A stretch of 64,000 nucleotides of DNA from Methylorubrum suomiense (GTDB lineage: Bacteria > Pseudomonadota > Alphaproteobacteria > Rhizobiales > Beijerinckiaceae): NCBI RefSeq assembly GCF_022179765.1, contig NZ_BPRE01000015.1, positions 1 through 64,000 on the forward strand, given 5' to 3'. Position numbers and translations under genes: made by a program. Positions 32,093 through 41,686 of the stretch are shown here, piece after piece. The stretch's first letter is position 1, and each line of letters opens with the position of its first letter. Below the pieces are notes generated by a model. It had not been told where the DNA came from. It made no database searches and saw only the letters and a list, made by a program, of their open reading frames with translations.

Positions 32093-32941
32093 TCACCGGC
32101 TCGCCACGCTGCCCTGTCCGTTCACCGGATCGGTCGGGGCCAGCCCGCTGATTTCCATTACGAATTTCTGCCGCAGCGCCCGTGCGAAGTCGCCGTAGCC
32201 GCGGGCGGCGAGGAGGAAGCTGCCGGGCCCGCCGACAATGTGCTCCCGGTACCACGCGTCGAGCGTCGTGCCGTCGCGATAGGTCTGACGTGGCAGCTCG
32301 CGCAGCCCGTATCCCGGAGCGCGATAGGCGCCGACGCCCACCACGTCGTTCTCCCCGGGCACGAGGATCGGCAGGCCGTTGATCGTCGTGCCGGCGGCGA
32401 GCAGCGCGTCGCGCTCCGTGTGGATCGCATCGACATCGCTGCAATTGTCGATCCCGTCGCCCGACACGTCGATCACGACCCGGTCGGCCGCGACGGGCAG
32501 GCGCGGCACCACACTGGACGAGACGGTGCGCAGCATCTGTCCCACACAGGTGAATTCGCCGGGGATGCGCGGCACAGCCCGCACCAGCACCGCGGTCGCG
32601 GCGGCGTCGGCCTTCGTGGCGATCCGGCGCCAATCGACCGCGAGCCGTGCCCCATCGGCCCAAGTCACCAGGGCAAAATAGATTCCGCCGGAATTGGCCT
32701 GGATCGCGGACAGCACCGTCGGGTCTTCGAGAGCTTCGGCGATGCCCTCCATCTGCAGGTGGTAGCGGGTCTCATCGACCGAGCCCGAGATGTCCACCGA
32801 GACGACGAGGGCGGTGGCGACGCTCTCCTCGGCCGAAAACGCCGAGGCCCCGAGCATGAGACTGAGCAGGGTCAGAGCCGCGGCGCACCACATTCGCCCG
32901 GCTCCGATCGATTGGATCGCCACACCCGTCTCCCGCCCCAT
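32093..32941 (-). CDS. Secreted DUF1194 (VWA-like) protein
   Basis: A 282-residue protein. An N-terminal signal peptide (MWCAAALTLLSLMLGASAFS) precedes a von Willebrand A-like fold with a MIDAS-type DISGSVDETR motif near residue 50 and VIDVSGDGIDNC near 155. It matches the DUF1194 family found in Rhizobiales. Probably periplasmic and metal-binding. No neighbour suggests a pathway. Confidence 0.8.
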   Translation of the reverse strand: MGRETGVAIQSIGAGRMWCAAALTLLSLMLGASAFSAEESVATALVVSVDISGSVDETRYHLQMEGIAEALEDPTVLSAIQANSGGIYFALVTWADGARLAVDWRRIATKADAAATAVLVRAVPRIPGEFTCVGQMLRTVSSSVVPRLPVAADRVVIDVSGDGIDNCSDVDAIHTERDALLAAGTTINGLPILVPGENDVVGVGAYRAPGYGLRELPRQTYRDGTTLDAWYREHIVGGPGSFLLAARGYGDFARALRQKFVMEISGLAPTDPVNGQGSVASR

Positions 32942-33015
32942 TCACCGAAAACTTAGCCGAAGGCCGCCGCCGGTAAAACCGGACAGAAGTCGAGCCGACG
33001 GCCTCGGGCGGCTCG

Positions 33016-33570
33016 TCAGAATTGACCGGCAATCCGGGGGGAAGGCGGTCGCGCCGACGTCCTCCCGGGAGACGGCGTCGGCGTTTCCGCGATGGCCAGC
33101 GGCTCGAACACCTCGGCCTCGACTTCGAGGACGGGCAATGGGCCGAGTTCGGGTTTGGGCTTCACCGCCGCCGCATGAGGGGATGGAGGCGATGTGACCG
33201 GGATCGGGTCGGGCGTCTCCGGGGCACGCAGAACCGGCAGATCCGCCGCGGCGGTTTGCACGGGTGGTGCGGCGGCCTGCGAGGAAGGGGGCGGCGCGAC
33301 ACCGACGATACGGGCCGCCGGCAGCGTCTTCCCCGCGACGGGCGTCACCGGTTCGGACACGGCCGTCGCCGGGAATCGGGCGGTGAGGGTGATGGCGGCC
33401 GACAGCGACAGGACGGCGAGGCTCGGCCCGACCAACCATCTCGGTAAACGACCACGCGCCCGGGGCGACTTCAGGGGTCCAAGCCGTACGGTCTGGCTGC
33501 GCAACCGCAACGGCTGACGCCGGGGCAGCGTCCAGCGATCCGGCTCGACAGCGAAATCCATTCCCGACAC
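33016..33570 (-). CDS. Proline-rich single-span membrane protein, unknown
   Basis: A 184-residue protein from GTG 33570 (or ATG 33561). A basic region (PRARGRLPRWLVG) precedes one membrane helix (PSLAVLSLSAAITLTARF), followed by a long Pro/Ala/Val-rich disordered tail. This looks like an anchored, extended periplasmic segment, but no family is recognised. Confidence 0.55.
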   Translation of the reverse strand: MSGMDFAVEPDRWTLPRRQPLRLRSQTVRLGPLKSPRARGRLPRWLVGPSLAVLSLSAAITLTARFPATAVSEPVTPVAGKTLPAARIVGVAPPPSSQAAAPPVQTAAADLPVLRAPETPDPIPVTSPPSPHAAAVKPKPELGPLPVLEVEAEVFEPLAIAETPTPSPGRTSARPPSPRIAGQF

Positions 33571-33713
33571 GGCACGCCCCTTTGCTTCGCCGGATGCAGG
33601 ATTAACCCACCGGAAAGATCCGCGGCGAAATTGGGGCGGGAGCGTTGTTGGCGCCCGAATATCGCAGTTTTTGCCGGACGCATTGGACGATTTTTGTGAG
33701 CCGTTGATCTTTG

Positions 33714-34454
33714 TTAGGCCGATACATCCTCAGCGGCGTCGCGGTCGATGAACCACGTAAGTCCACCGGCGCTCGCGACATGGGCCGCCGGAAGATCCTC
33801 GCCCCGGCTCAGGCGCAAGAGCGGGTCGCGCTTGGCGGCGCCGTTGACGAGGAAGAGGACCGAGCGCGAGGAGGCGAGTGTCGGGAAGGTCAGGGTGATA
33901 CGGGGCACGTAGGGCTCCATTCCGGCCTCCGGGACGGGAGCCACCCAAGCCACGCGCTCGTCGAGGGCGGGCTTTCCCGGAAACAGCGAGGCGGTGTGGC
34001 CGTCGCTGCCAAGCCCCAGCAGGACGAGATCGAACAGGGGTCTTGCCGGATCGAGGGCTTCGACGCCGTGGAAGTCCTTGAGCACCGCCTCGTAGGCGCG
34101 GGCGCCCGCTTCAGCACCCTCATCGGAGGGAATGAAGTGCAGATGGGTCGGCGGCAGCGGCGCCGCGTGGCCGAACGCTTCCCGGACCATGCGTACGTTG
34201 CTGAGCGGGTCGTCCCAGGGCACCACCCGGTCATCGCCGAAGAACCAGTGGACCCGCTCCCACGGCACACGCTCGACGAAGCCGGGGGAGGCCAGCAGGG
34301 CGTAGAGACGCTTGGGAGTCGATCCGCCTGATAGGCACACCGCCGCGCGCTCTCCGGACGCGCGCGTGACCGCGGCGATGAGATGCTCGGCAGCGGCATG
34401 GGCGGTCGCCTCGGCGTCCGCCATCAGTCGGGTGTTGGGCGGGAGGGGAATCAC
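33714..34454 (-). CDS. pgl: 6-phosphogluconolactonase
   Basis: A 246-residue enzyme that hydrolyses 6-phosphogluconolactone. It shows the Pgl pattern: CLSGGSTPKRLYALLAS, RVHWFFGDDRVVPWDDPLSN, LVLLGLGSDGHTASLFPG and RITLTFPTL. The GTG at 34454 overlaps the gnd stop by GTGA, so it is coupled to gnd. zwf, often next to pgl, is absent from the window. Confidence 0.9.
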   Translation of the reverse strand: MIPLPPNTRLMADAEATAHAAAEHLIAAVTRASGERAAVCLSGGSTPKRLYALLASPGFVERVPWERVHWFFGDDRVVPWDDPLSNVRMVREAFGHAAPLPPTHLHFIPSDEGAEAGARAYEAVLKDFHGVEALDPARPLFDLVLLGLGSDGHTASLFPGKPALDERVAWVAPVPEAGMEPYVPRITLTFPTLASSRSVLFLVNGAAKRDPLLRLSRGEDLPAAHVASAGGLTWFIDRDAAEDVSA

Positions 34455-35443
34455 GGCGCCGGTCCGCGACGCGGCGGCTCCTGATGGCCGCCGAAGCCCT
34501 TCCGCATTGCCGAGAGCAGCTTATCGGCATAGCTCGCATCCTCGCGGGACCGGAATCGCCGATAGAGCGCGCTCGACAGAACAGTGGCCGGGACCGCCTC
34601 CTCGATGGCGGCGTTGATCGTCCAGCGTCCTTCGCCGGAATCCTCGACATAGCCGGAGAATCCGTCGAGCGTCTCATCGCCGGCGAGCGCCGTCGCGGTG
34701 AGGTCGAGAAGCCAGGACGAGACGACGCTGCCGCGTCGCCAGACTTCGGCGATGTCACCGAGATTGAGGTCGAAGCGCCGCTCCTCGGGGACTTGCGTGG
34801 AATTGGCATGTTTGAGGATGTCGAAGCCTTCGGCATAGGCCTGCATCAGCCCGTACTCGATGCCGTTATGAATCATCTTGACGAAATGGCCTGCACCGCT
34901 CGGACCGGCATGGATATAGCCGAGCTCGGCCCGGGGATCGCGATTGTCCCGTCCCAGCGTGCGCGGAATGTCGCCGAGGCCCGGTGCCAGGGTGCGGAAG
35001 ATCGGGTCGAGGCGATCGACCGCCTCCTTGTGACCGCCGATCATCATGCAATAGCCGCGTTCCAGGCCCCAGACGCCTCCGGACGTGCCGACATCGACGT
35101 AGTGAATACCCTTGGCGTCGAGCTCGCGGGCTCGACGCACATCGTCTTGGTAGAAGGAATTGCCGCCGTCGATGATGCAATCGTCGGCCTTCATGAGCGC
35201 GCCGAGCTTCGTCACCGTCTCTTCGGTGATCGCGCCGGCGGGAAGCATGACCCAGGCGGTGCGCGGAGCCTCAAGCTTGTCGACGAGATCGTCCAAGCTC
35301 TCTGCGGGCGTCGCCCCCTCGGCGGCGAGCGCTTGCACCGCAGCCGGGTCCCGGTCGAACACCACCGCTTTGTGCCCGTCCCGCAGGAGGCGGCGGACGA
35401 TGTTGCCGCCCATCCGGCCGAGGCCGATCATGCCGATTTGCAT
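34451..35443 (-). CDS. gnd: 6-phosphogluconate dehydrogenase, decarboxylating (short GntZ-type)
   Basis: A 330-residue NAD(P)-dependent enzyme that converts 6-phosphogluconate to ribulose 5-phosphate. Rossmann motif IGLGRMGGNIVRRL at residues ~5-18, substrate motifs DVGTSGGVWGLERGYCMMIGG and AGHFVKMIHNGIEYGLMQA. The length fits the GntZ/YqeC short class rather than the 470-residue Gnd. It heads a two-gene operon with pgl. Confidence 0.88.
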   Translation of the reverse strand: MQIGMIGLGRMGGNIVRRLLRDGHKAVVFDRDPAAVQALAAEGATPAESLDDLVDKLEAPRTAWVMLPAGAITEETVTKLGALMKADDCIIDGGNSFYQDDVRRARELDAKGIHYVDVGTSGGVWGLERGYCMMIGGHKEAVDRLDPIFRTLAPGLGDIPRTLGRDNRDPRAELGYIHAGPSGAGHFVKMIHNGIEYGLMQAYAEGFDILKHANSTQVPEERRFDLNLGDIAEVWRRGSVVSSWLLDLTATALAGDETLDGFSGYVEDSGEGRWTINAAIEEAVPATVLSSALYRRFRSREDASYADKLLSAMRKGFGGHQEPPRRGPAP

Positions 35444-35729
35444 CCGCGCGCACTCCCATCGGGTTGCCGCCCCTTGCGGCGGCGGACCCTTCAGGGAGCG
35501 GCTCGCCGTCCGATGGGACGGTGCGGTTCGCCGTTCGAACGTTTCGGCATAGCTCGCGTTCCCCTCGGCGTCGCCGGGACCGCCATGCGTCGGGATCGGC
35601 CCTGAGCCACGCTGATGAGCTTGGCCTCACCGGCAGCGACGGGGCGGCATCGGCGAATCGTCGGGACGGGGCAGGAGAGCACGCCGCGAAAGAGCGCTCC
35701 CGGTTCGACGCGCCCACCCCGGCAGCACG

Positions 35730-37325
35730 TCACTGCTTCATCGGGCTCGCGCCGGTCGCCGGCGGCTGACCCGGATCGGCGCTCGCCTGCTTCTCGGGAT
35801 GCTTGATCTGGCTATAGGCGAGGTTGGAGAAGGAGCCGATCCGGGCCGACCAGCTCAGCTTGCCGTCTCCCGGCTCGTCGCGGGCCGCCTGGCAGAAGGC
35901 GGTGGTCAGCCCGTTGACGATGTCGTCGTCCTTCGCGCCCGCGGCGGCAGCCTTCACCTTGGGGACGATCGTGGCGAGCTTTGGAATGAAGTCGCTCGAC
36001 GTGAGCCCCTTCAACTCGGCGACCACGCCGTTCTCCTCGATCGCCTTCCGCACCGGCTCCTGCTCGATCTCCGCGCAGGGCGCGGTGCCGGCGAGCATGG
36101 TTTGCGTGGCGGCCTTGGCCTCCGAGACGGCGCTGCCGGAATTCATCACCGGCGCCTTGTTGCCCCAGGAATTGCGGATGTAATCGGTTACGTCCTTGAC
36201 CTGCTGCTCGGTCATGTCCTGACCGATGGCCGGCATCGGCGCATAGCCGCTCTGGGCGGCAAGCCCGCCATAGATGACGCGCAGCACGGTCTGTGGGCCC
36301 GCCGACTGGACCGAGGTGTTGCCGGCGAGCGCCGGGATCGCCCCCTCGACGCCCTTGCCGTCGGGACGGTGGCAGGACGAGCAGTAGGAGAGATAGACAT
36401 CCGCGCCCGGCGCGCCCGGCTGGTTGAAGGCCTGAAGGTCTTTCTCCTTGTAGGTCTGCTTGGCCGGCACCGTGCGGAGATACGCGACCATCGCCTGCAG
36501 GTCGGCATCGGTCATCTTGGACAGCGATTCCTCGATGGTCTGACGCATCGGGCCCGCCGCGACGCCGGGACGGCTGCCGGGCGCGGTACCGGTCTTGAGG
36601 TAGGTGACGACCTCCGCATCTGACCAAGCACCGATGCCCTGGTGCCCGTCCGGCGTGATGTTCGGCGCGTACCATCCGTCGATGACGCCGCCGCCGAGCT
36701 TGCCCGCGAGGCTCGAATTGCCGACGATCTTGCGTTCGTTGTGGCACATCCCGCAATGACCCAGCCCCTCGACGAGGTAGGCGCCGCGATTCACTTCCTC
36801 GCTCGCATTCGGATCCGGTTTGAAACGCGCCTCGGTGAAGAAGGCGGTGCGCCACGTGATGAGCGCGGTGCGAATGTTGAACGGGAAGGGGATCTGGCTC
36901 TCCTTCCGCTTCTCGTTCACCGGCTGAAGCGACTTGAGGTAGGCGAAGATCGCTTTCGTGTCCTCGTCGCTGACCTTGGTGTACCAAGCAAACGGGAAGG
37001 CCGGATACAGGTATTCGCCTTCGTCGCCGATGCCGTGGCGGAACGCCTTCTCGAACGTGTCGTAATCCCATTTGCCGATGCCGGTCTCCGGATCCGGCGT
37101 CAGGTTCGGCGTCATGATGAGGCCGATCGGGGTGTTGAGGCCGTAATTGCCGGCAAAAGGCTTGCCACCGGGCGCGGTGTGACAGGCCACGCAATCGCCC
37201 GCCGTCACAAGGTATTCGCCGCGCTTGATCAGATCCGCATCGCCCGCCTGAGCGAGGGCCGGCCCGGCCGCGAAGAGGGCGGCGAAGGCGAGCCAGCCGG
37301 GGCCGCGTACGGTGCGTCGTGTCAT
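35730..37325 (-). CDS. Tri-haem cytochrome c (alcohol/gluconate dehydrogenase subunit-like)
   Basis: A 531-residue periplasmic protein from ATG 37325 with signal peptide (GWLAFAALFAAGPALA). Three CxxCH haem sites: CVACH (residues 45-49), CGMCH in the second domain and CSSCH in the third, each with axial-ligand Met regions. The three-domain form is that of the membrane-bound alcohol/gluconate dehydrogenase cytochrome subunit. After the third haem domain comes an extra ~130 residues without a haem site, containing two or three Cys (APCAEIEQEP, TTAFCQAARDEP). The partner dehydrogenase is not adjacent. Confidence 0.85.
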   Translation of the reverse strand: MTRRTVRGPGWLAFAALFAAGPALAQAGDADLIKRGEYLVTAGDCVACHTAPGGKPFAGNYGLNTPIGLIMTPNLTPDPETGIGKWDYDTFEKAFRHGIGDEGEYLYPAFPFAWYTKVSDEDTKAIFAYLKSLQPVNEKRKESQIPFPFNIRTALITWRTAFFTEARFKPDPNASEEVNRGAYLVEGLGHCGMCHNERKIVGNSSLAGKLGGGVIDGWYAPNITPDGHQGIGAWSDAEVVTYLKTGTAPGSRPGVAAGPMRQTIEESLSKMTDADLQAMVAYLRTVPAKQTYKEKDLQAFNQPGAPGADVYLSYCSSCHRPDGKGVEGAIPALAGNTSVQSAGPQTVLRVIYGGLAAQSGYAPMPAIGQDMTEQQVKDVTDYIRNSWGNKAPVMNSGSAVSEAKAATQTMLAGTAPCAEIEQEPVRKAIEENGVVAELKGLTSSDFIPKLATIVPKVKAAAAGAKDDDIVNGLTTAFCQAARDEPGDGKLSWSARIGSFSNLAYSQIKHPEKQASADPGQPPATGASPMKQ

Positions 37326-37461
37326 GAACCCGGTCTCCCGAAAGGTGACGACCCCGGCCTCGTTTGTTCTTATTCTCAGTCTAGGAACGGGCTCGCAACG
37401 CGAGTCAGTCCCGGTTGTTCCAGTTCTCACGCTCACAGCCCCGCGATCTTGAGCGGGGTGT

Positions 37462-37725
37462 TCAGCGAAATCTGATCATCATTTCCGTGAGATGCGCGAA
37501 AAGCGCGGCAAGGAGCCACGCCGCCACCATCGGCCAGTCCGCGCCGGTCAGCGCCGCCCGGACAGCCAGCATCAGCGCTGCGCCCGACGCGAGATTCGAG
37601 AGCAGGGCGCCCGTCGATGGGCCGCGCCCGGAAAACAGCTTCAGGCTCACGAGAGCCAGCGCCTCGACGGCGACGAGGACGACGATGATGTCGACGATGC
37701 GCCCACTGGCGAAAAGGTCCGCCAT
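37462..37725 (-). CDS. Small membrane protein at end of bchG-bchP-tspO operon
   Basis: An 87-residue protein with three hydrophobic segments (RIVDIIVVLVAVEALALVSLKL, LLSNLASGAALMLAVRAAL, MVAAWLLAALFAHLTEMMI). It starts one base after the tspO stop, or at an ATG 17 bases inside tspO. Position suggests a role in pigment or membrane work, but no family is recognised. Confidence 0.6.
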   Translation of the reverse strand: MADLFASGRIVDIIVVLVAVEALALVSLKLFSGRGPSTGALLSNLASGAALMLAVRAALTGADWPMVAAWLLAALFAHLTEMMIRFR

Positions 37726-37726
37726 C

Positions 37727-38215
37727 TCACGCGCCCCAGGCATGCGGGTTGAGCCGCACGATGGTGAGATTGAGACAAGCGGCGACGCTGACCCAGGCCA
37801 GATAGGGCAGGTTCAGCAGGCCCGCGATCGGCGAGGCGTGGCCGACCGTCAGGGCGAGGGCGACGATGGAGAGCCAGAGCAATCCAACCTCGACCAAGGC
37901 CCAGTCCGGCCGGCGCAGGCGGAAGAAGATCCAGCTCCAGGCGATGTTAAGGACGCTGTTGACCGTGAACACCGCGACGAGCCGCGCCCGTGCGGCGGGC
38001 TCCGGGTCGGCGTTCCAGGCCAGCACCGCCGAGGTCGCCGTGAGCGCGATGATGACGCTCCAGATCGGCCCAAAGGCCCAATCCGGCGGCTTCCAGGCCG
38101 GGAACCGCAGGGCGAAGTACCAAGCATCGGTGCGCGTGGCCACTCCACCCGCCACGGCGACGGCGAGCGCCGCGAAGGCGGTGACGAGGGCCGGACCCCA
38201 TTCGCCCGCGAACAT
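37727..38215 (-). CDS. tspO: TspO/MBR tryptophan-rich sensory protein
   Basis: A 162-residue, five-helix membrane protein related to the mitochondrial translocator protein. Conserved FPAWKPPDWAFGPIWSVI and VNSVLNIAWSWIFFRLRRPDWALVEVGLLW are present, with the Trp/Pro-rich signature. In Rhodobacter TspO regulates photosynthesis genes via tetrapyrrole efflux or degradation. It follows bchP directly; a GTG at 38224 overlapping the bchP stop is an alternative start. Confidence 0.88.
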   Translation of the reverse strand: MFAGEWGPALVTAFAALAVAVAGGVATRTDAWYFALRFPAWKPPDWAFGPIWSVIIALTATSAVLAWNADPEPAARARLVAVFTVNSVLNIAWSWIFFRLRRPDWALVEVGLLWLSIVALALTVGHASPIAGLLNLPYLAWVSVAACLNLTIVRLNPHAWGA

Positions 38216-38220
38216 CGTCG

Positions 38221-39414
38221 TCACGGCGAAACCCAGCGGAACAGATGCGCCAGATCCTTGAAGAAGATGCGCGCATGGGCCGCCGGTTTGGCGCGGACCA
38301 GTTCCTTGTTCATGTAGGCGTCCCAGGTGAGTTGCTGGACATCCTTGTCCTTGCAGATGGAGACGAAGCGCTCCCTCAGCCCATCGCTGCGGTACCAGAC
38401 CCACTGCATCATCCCGAGGATCCAGAACACGCGCCCGTGCAGGCGCATGAACGACTTCCGCGCGCTCGCCAGCGCCCGCGCGTCGCCGGTCGCCAGGAAG
38501 GCTTCGGCCGCCTGAGCGGAGAGCCGGCCGCCGAGCATCGCGTAGTAGATTCCTTCGCCCGAGGCCGGGGCGACGACCCCGGCCGCGTCGCCGGCCAGCA
38601 GGACGTCGCGGCCGTTGTCCCACCGCTTCAGCGGCCTCAGGGGAATCGGCGCCCCCTCGCGACGGACCGTCTCGCACGCATCGAGTCCGGTTGCGGCGCG
38701 CAGATCGCGGATCGCCGAACGCAGCGAGAAGCCCTTCTGCATGCTGCCGGTGCCGATGCTCATCGTGTCGCCGTGGGGGAAGATCCAGGCATAGAAGTCC
38801 GGCGAGAGACGGCCCTGGTAATAGACATCGCAGCGCGTTCCGTCGTGCGCCTCGGCGGAAGGGCTGCGGACGATCTCGTGATAGGCGAAGACTTGGCGCA
38901 TCTTCGCGTGGCCCGGTATCTCGGCCCGGCCGACCGGTGATGTCGCTCCATCGGCGCCGACGACGAGGCGGGCTCTCACCGAAACCGCGGGACCGTCCTT
39001 GCCCTCCCGATAATGCACCGTCGCGAGGTTCGCCTCGTCGCGGGTGATGCGCTCGAACACGCCATCGCGGCACTCGGCGCCAGCAAGCCGGGCGCGGTCC
39101 CGCAGCCACGGATCGAAGTGAGCGCGATCGACCATGCCGACGAAGCCGTCGCCCACCGGCATGTCCACATGGCGCGCGCTCGGGGCGATCATCCGGGCGC
39201 TGCGAATGCGGGCCAGCAGCAGCTCATCGGGGATCGCGAAATCGCGGATCAGGCGAGGCGGAATCGCGCCGCCGCAGGGCTTGATCCGACCCGCCCGGTC
39301 GAGAAGCAGGACCCGGCGACCGCCGCGCGCCAGATCGGTCGCCGCGGTCGCCCCCGCCGGGCCGCCGCCCACCACCACGACGTCGAAGAGATCGGAAGCG
39401 CCGTGGTGGGTCAT
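38221..39414 (-). CDS. bchP: Geranylgeranyl reductase
   Basis: A 397-residue flavoprotein that reduces the geranylgeranyl tail of bacteriochlorophyll to phytyl. FAD-binding GGGPAGATAATDLA near the N-terminus, KPCGGAIPPRL, and the conserved GDAAGVVAPASGEGIYYAM (about residues 285-305). It lies 3 bases after the PucC-like transporter and directly before tspO in the leftward operon. Confidence 0.92.
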   Translation of the reverse strand: MTHHGASDLFDVVVVGGGPAGATAATDLARGGRRVLLLDRAGRIKPCGGAIPPRLIRDFAIPDELLLARIRSARMIAPSARHVDMPVGDGFVGMVDRAHFDPWLRDRARLAGAECRDGVFERITRDEANLATVHYREGKDGPAVSVRARLVVGADGATSPVGRAEIPGHAKMRQVFAYHEIVRSPSAEAHDGTRCDVYYQGRLSPDFYAWIFPHGDTMSIGTGSMQKGFSLRSAIRDLRAATGLDACETVRREGAPIPLRPLKRWDNGRDVLLAGDAAGVVAPASGEGIYYAMLGGRLSAQAAEAFLATGDARALASARKSFMRLHGRVFWILGMMQWVWYRSDGLRERFVSICKDKDVQQLTWDAYMNKELVRAKPAAHARIFFKDLAHLFRWVSP

Positions 39415-39417
39415 GGG

Positions 39418-40773
39418 CTACCTCGCGTCGAAACCGGGGGTGAGGTGGAACGAAGCCGTCTGCGTCAGCGGGTTGGCGCGTCTTCCGACGGAGGCGTGCT
39501 CGACCCGCAGTGCGATCAGCATGGCGACGATGAAGAGTACGCCCTCCGCCGCGAAGACGACCGCGTAGGCGGTGACCGGCTCCGTAGCGACGAGGCGGGC
39601 AAGGTCGACGGCGAGCGTACCGAGGAAGCCGCCGGCGCCGAAGGCGACGCCCTGTGCGGCGCCCCATACCCCCATGCGGGTGCCGCGTTCCGCCTCGCCG
39701 CCGCGTCCCGCGAGGGCCATCATCGAGCCGATGGCCGCCACCGCGTAGACGCCGTTGCCGAAGCCGAGCGCGGCCACCGCCGCCCGCAGCGGAAATTCGG
39801 GTCCGATGGGTCCGCCGAGGGCGATCGCCCCGAGCGCGAGCGCCGAGAGCGCGCAGCCGATGGCGGTCCAGACCTTGAGCGAGCCGAGGATCGGGCCACC
39901 GACGAAGACCGTGATGCCGGCGACCATCAGCATACCGGCCAGCACCCCGCCGTGCTGAAGCCCAGCGAGCTTCGTCGTCGCCCCCGGACTCATGGCGAAG
40001 ACGAGCCCGGCATAGGGTTCGAGGATCAGTTCCTGCGCGCTGTAGGCCAGCATCGAGACGAAGATGAAGACCGTGAAGCGCCGCGCCGCGGGCTCAGCCA
40101 GCACCTGCGCCAGCACGGCGCGGAACGGCGGCTTCTCGGTCTGTTGAGGAGGGCTCGCGGCGGGGCGATGCGGCTCGAGACCGATCACGGCCAGGGCGGC
40201 CACCGCGAAGGCCACGAGGGAGACGGTGCCTGAGACCGTGACGAGCCGAAGCCCCGAGAAGGGATCGAGGAAGTGACCGGCGAGCGGCGCGGTGACCGCG
40301 AAGCCAGCGATCATCATCACCCAGACGATGGTGGCGGCTGCGCCACGACGGCTCGATTCGACACCCGTCGCCAGCAGCACGAGGAGATTGGTGCCCGCAG
40401 CGCCAGCTCCCATGCCGACGAGCAGGAAGGCGGCGACCGCCAGCGTCAGGCCCGCAGACAGGGAGGTCTCGGCGAGCGCCGTCGCGACGGCTGCGCCGAA
40501 GCCGCCCAGGCACAGGGCCGCCATGCCGCCGACGATCCAGGGCGTGCGCCGCCCGCCGATATCCGAGCCGTAGCCCCAGCGCGGGCGCAGGACTTGGGCC
40601 GCGTAATGGAGGGCGACCAAGGCGCCCGGCACCAGGGCGGGCAGCGCCAGCTCGACCACCATGACCCGGTTGATCGTCGAGGTCATCAACACGATGACGG
40701 CTCCGAGCGCCGTCTGAACGAGGCCGAGCCGGACGATCTGGAGCCAGGAGAAGGAGGAGGGTTGGCTGGTCAT
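39418..40773 (-). CDS. BCD/PucC-family membrane protein between bchG and bchP
   Basis: A 451-residue, twelve-helix member of the MFS BCD family (PucC/LhaA), with LVQTALGAVIVLMTSTINRV and ALVPGALVALHYAAQVLRPRWGYGSD near the start, and ERGTRMGVWGAAQGVAFGAGG near the end. Family members help assemble light-harvesting complexes and may carry bacteriochlorophyll. The ATG at 40773 overlaps the bchG stop by ATGA. Often called orf428/pucC-like or bch2 in this position. Confidence 0.85.
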   Translation of the reverse strand: MTSQPSSFSWLQIVRLGLVQTALGAVIVLMTSTINRVMVVELALPALVPGALVALHYAAQVLRPRWGYGSDIGGRRTPWIVGGMAALCLGGFGAAVATALAETSLSAGLTLAVAAFLLVGMGAGAAGTNLLVLLATGVESSRRGAAATIVWVMMIAGFAVTAPLAGHFLDPFSGLRLVTVSGTVSLVAFAVAALAVIGLEPHRPAASPPQQTEKPPFRAVLAQVLAEPAARRFTVFIFVSMLAYSAQELILEPYAGLVFAMSPGATTKLAGLQHGGVLAGMLMVAGITVFVGGPILGSLKVWTAIGCALSALALGAIALGGPIGPEFPLRAAVAALGFGNGVYAVAAIGSMMALAGRGGEAERGTRMGVWGAAQGVAFGAGGFLGTLAVDLARLVATEPVTAYAVVFAAEGVLFIVAMLIALRVEHASVGRRANPLTQTASFHLTPGFDAR

Positions 40774-41657
40774 GGCACGACCCCTTGCACGAGGGGCCGC
40801 AGGGCGAAAGCCGCGACCAGCATGCCGAGGACGTAGAGGGTTGTGCCGGTGCCGTTGTACCAAGCGGCCCGAGCCCGCGGATCCTTCAGGAAATGCGCCA
40901 TCAGGCCCAGCTGTCCGGCGAGCAGGAGGCCGACCGCCCCGGCATGCCAGGGTCGATCCCAGCTGAGCAGGAGAGAGACCACCAGGGTCTGCGGCAAGGC
41001 CATCACGAGGCAGGCGAAGAGGGCGGCGTAGCGCGGTCCCATCTGCACCGGGATCGACCGCAGGCCGAGCGCCCGGTCCCCCTCGACCGACTTGAAGTCG
41101 TTGAGGGTCATGATGCCGTGGGCGCCGATCGCGTAGAGGAGCGCCACGGTCACGACCCGTCCGTCCGGCATCGCGGCCGCCATCACGGCGGCCCCGGTGA
41201 ACCACGGAAGACCCTCGTAGCAGAGCCCGCAGGCGGCGTTGCCCCACCAGCCGTTCCGTTTCAGCCGGATCGGGGGCGCCGAGTAGATCCAGGCCAGGAC
41301 GAGTCCGAACAGAGCGGCGCCGAGAATCCAGGGCCCCAGCATGGCAGCGACGACGAGGGACAGGAACGTCCAGCCCCCCGCGAGGTAGAGCCCCCAGCGC
41401 CCTGGGATACGACCGGAGGGAATGGGGCGGTTCGGCTCGTTGATGGCGTCGACGTCCCGGTCGAACCAATCATTCGCGGCCTGACTCGTGGCGCAAACCA
41501 GCGGACCCGCGAGCACAACCCCTGCGGCGATCACCGGCCATTGTCCTGACGGCGCTTGGCCGGATGAGACGACACCGCAGGCAAAGGCCCACATCGGTGC
41601 GAACCAAGTGATCGGCTTGAGAAGCTCGACGACTGCGCTTGGTGCGGGCGTGGCCAT
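40770..41657 (-). CDS. bchG: Bacteriochlorophyll synthase
   Basis: A 295-residue UbiA-family prenyltransferase that attaches geranylgeranyl (or phytyl) to bacteriochlorophyllide a. Shows the Asp-rich motifs NDWFDRDVDAINEPNRPIPSG (about residues 63-83) and NDFKSVEGDRALGL (about 185-198), and several helices. It heads the leftward operon; its upstream region holds a perfect PpsR-type box overlapping a TTGACA. The coupled stop overlaps the PucC-like start. Confidence 0.93.
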   Translation of the reverse strand: MATPAPSAVVELLKPITWFAPMWAFACGVVSSGQAPSGQWPVIAAGVVLAGPLVCATSQAANDWFDRDVDAINEPNRPIPSGRIPGRWGLYLAGGWTFLSLVVAAMLGPWILGAALFGLVLAWIYSAPPIRLKRNGWWGNAACGLCYEGLPWFTGAAVMAAAMPDGRVVTVALLYAIGAHGIMTLNDFKSVEGDRALGLRSIPVQMGPRYAALFACLVMALPQTLVVSLLLSWDRPWHAGAVGLLLAGQLGLMAHFLKDPRARAAWYNGTGTTLYVLGMLVAAFALRPLVQGVVP

Positions 41658-41686
41658 GCCGGAAGCTAGTGGCCCGCCGCTCCATG

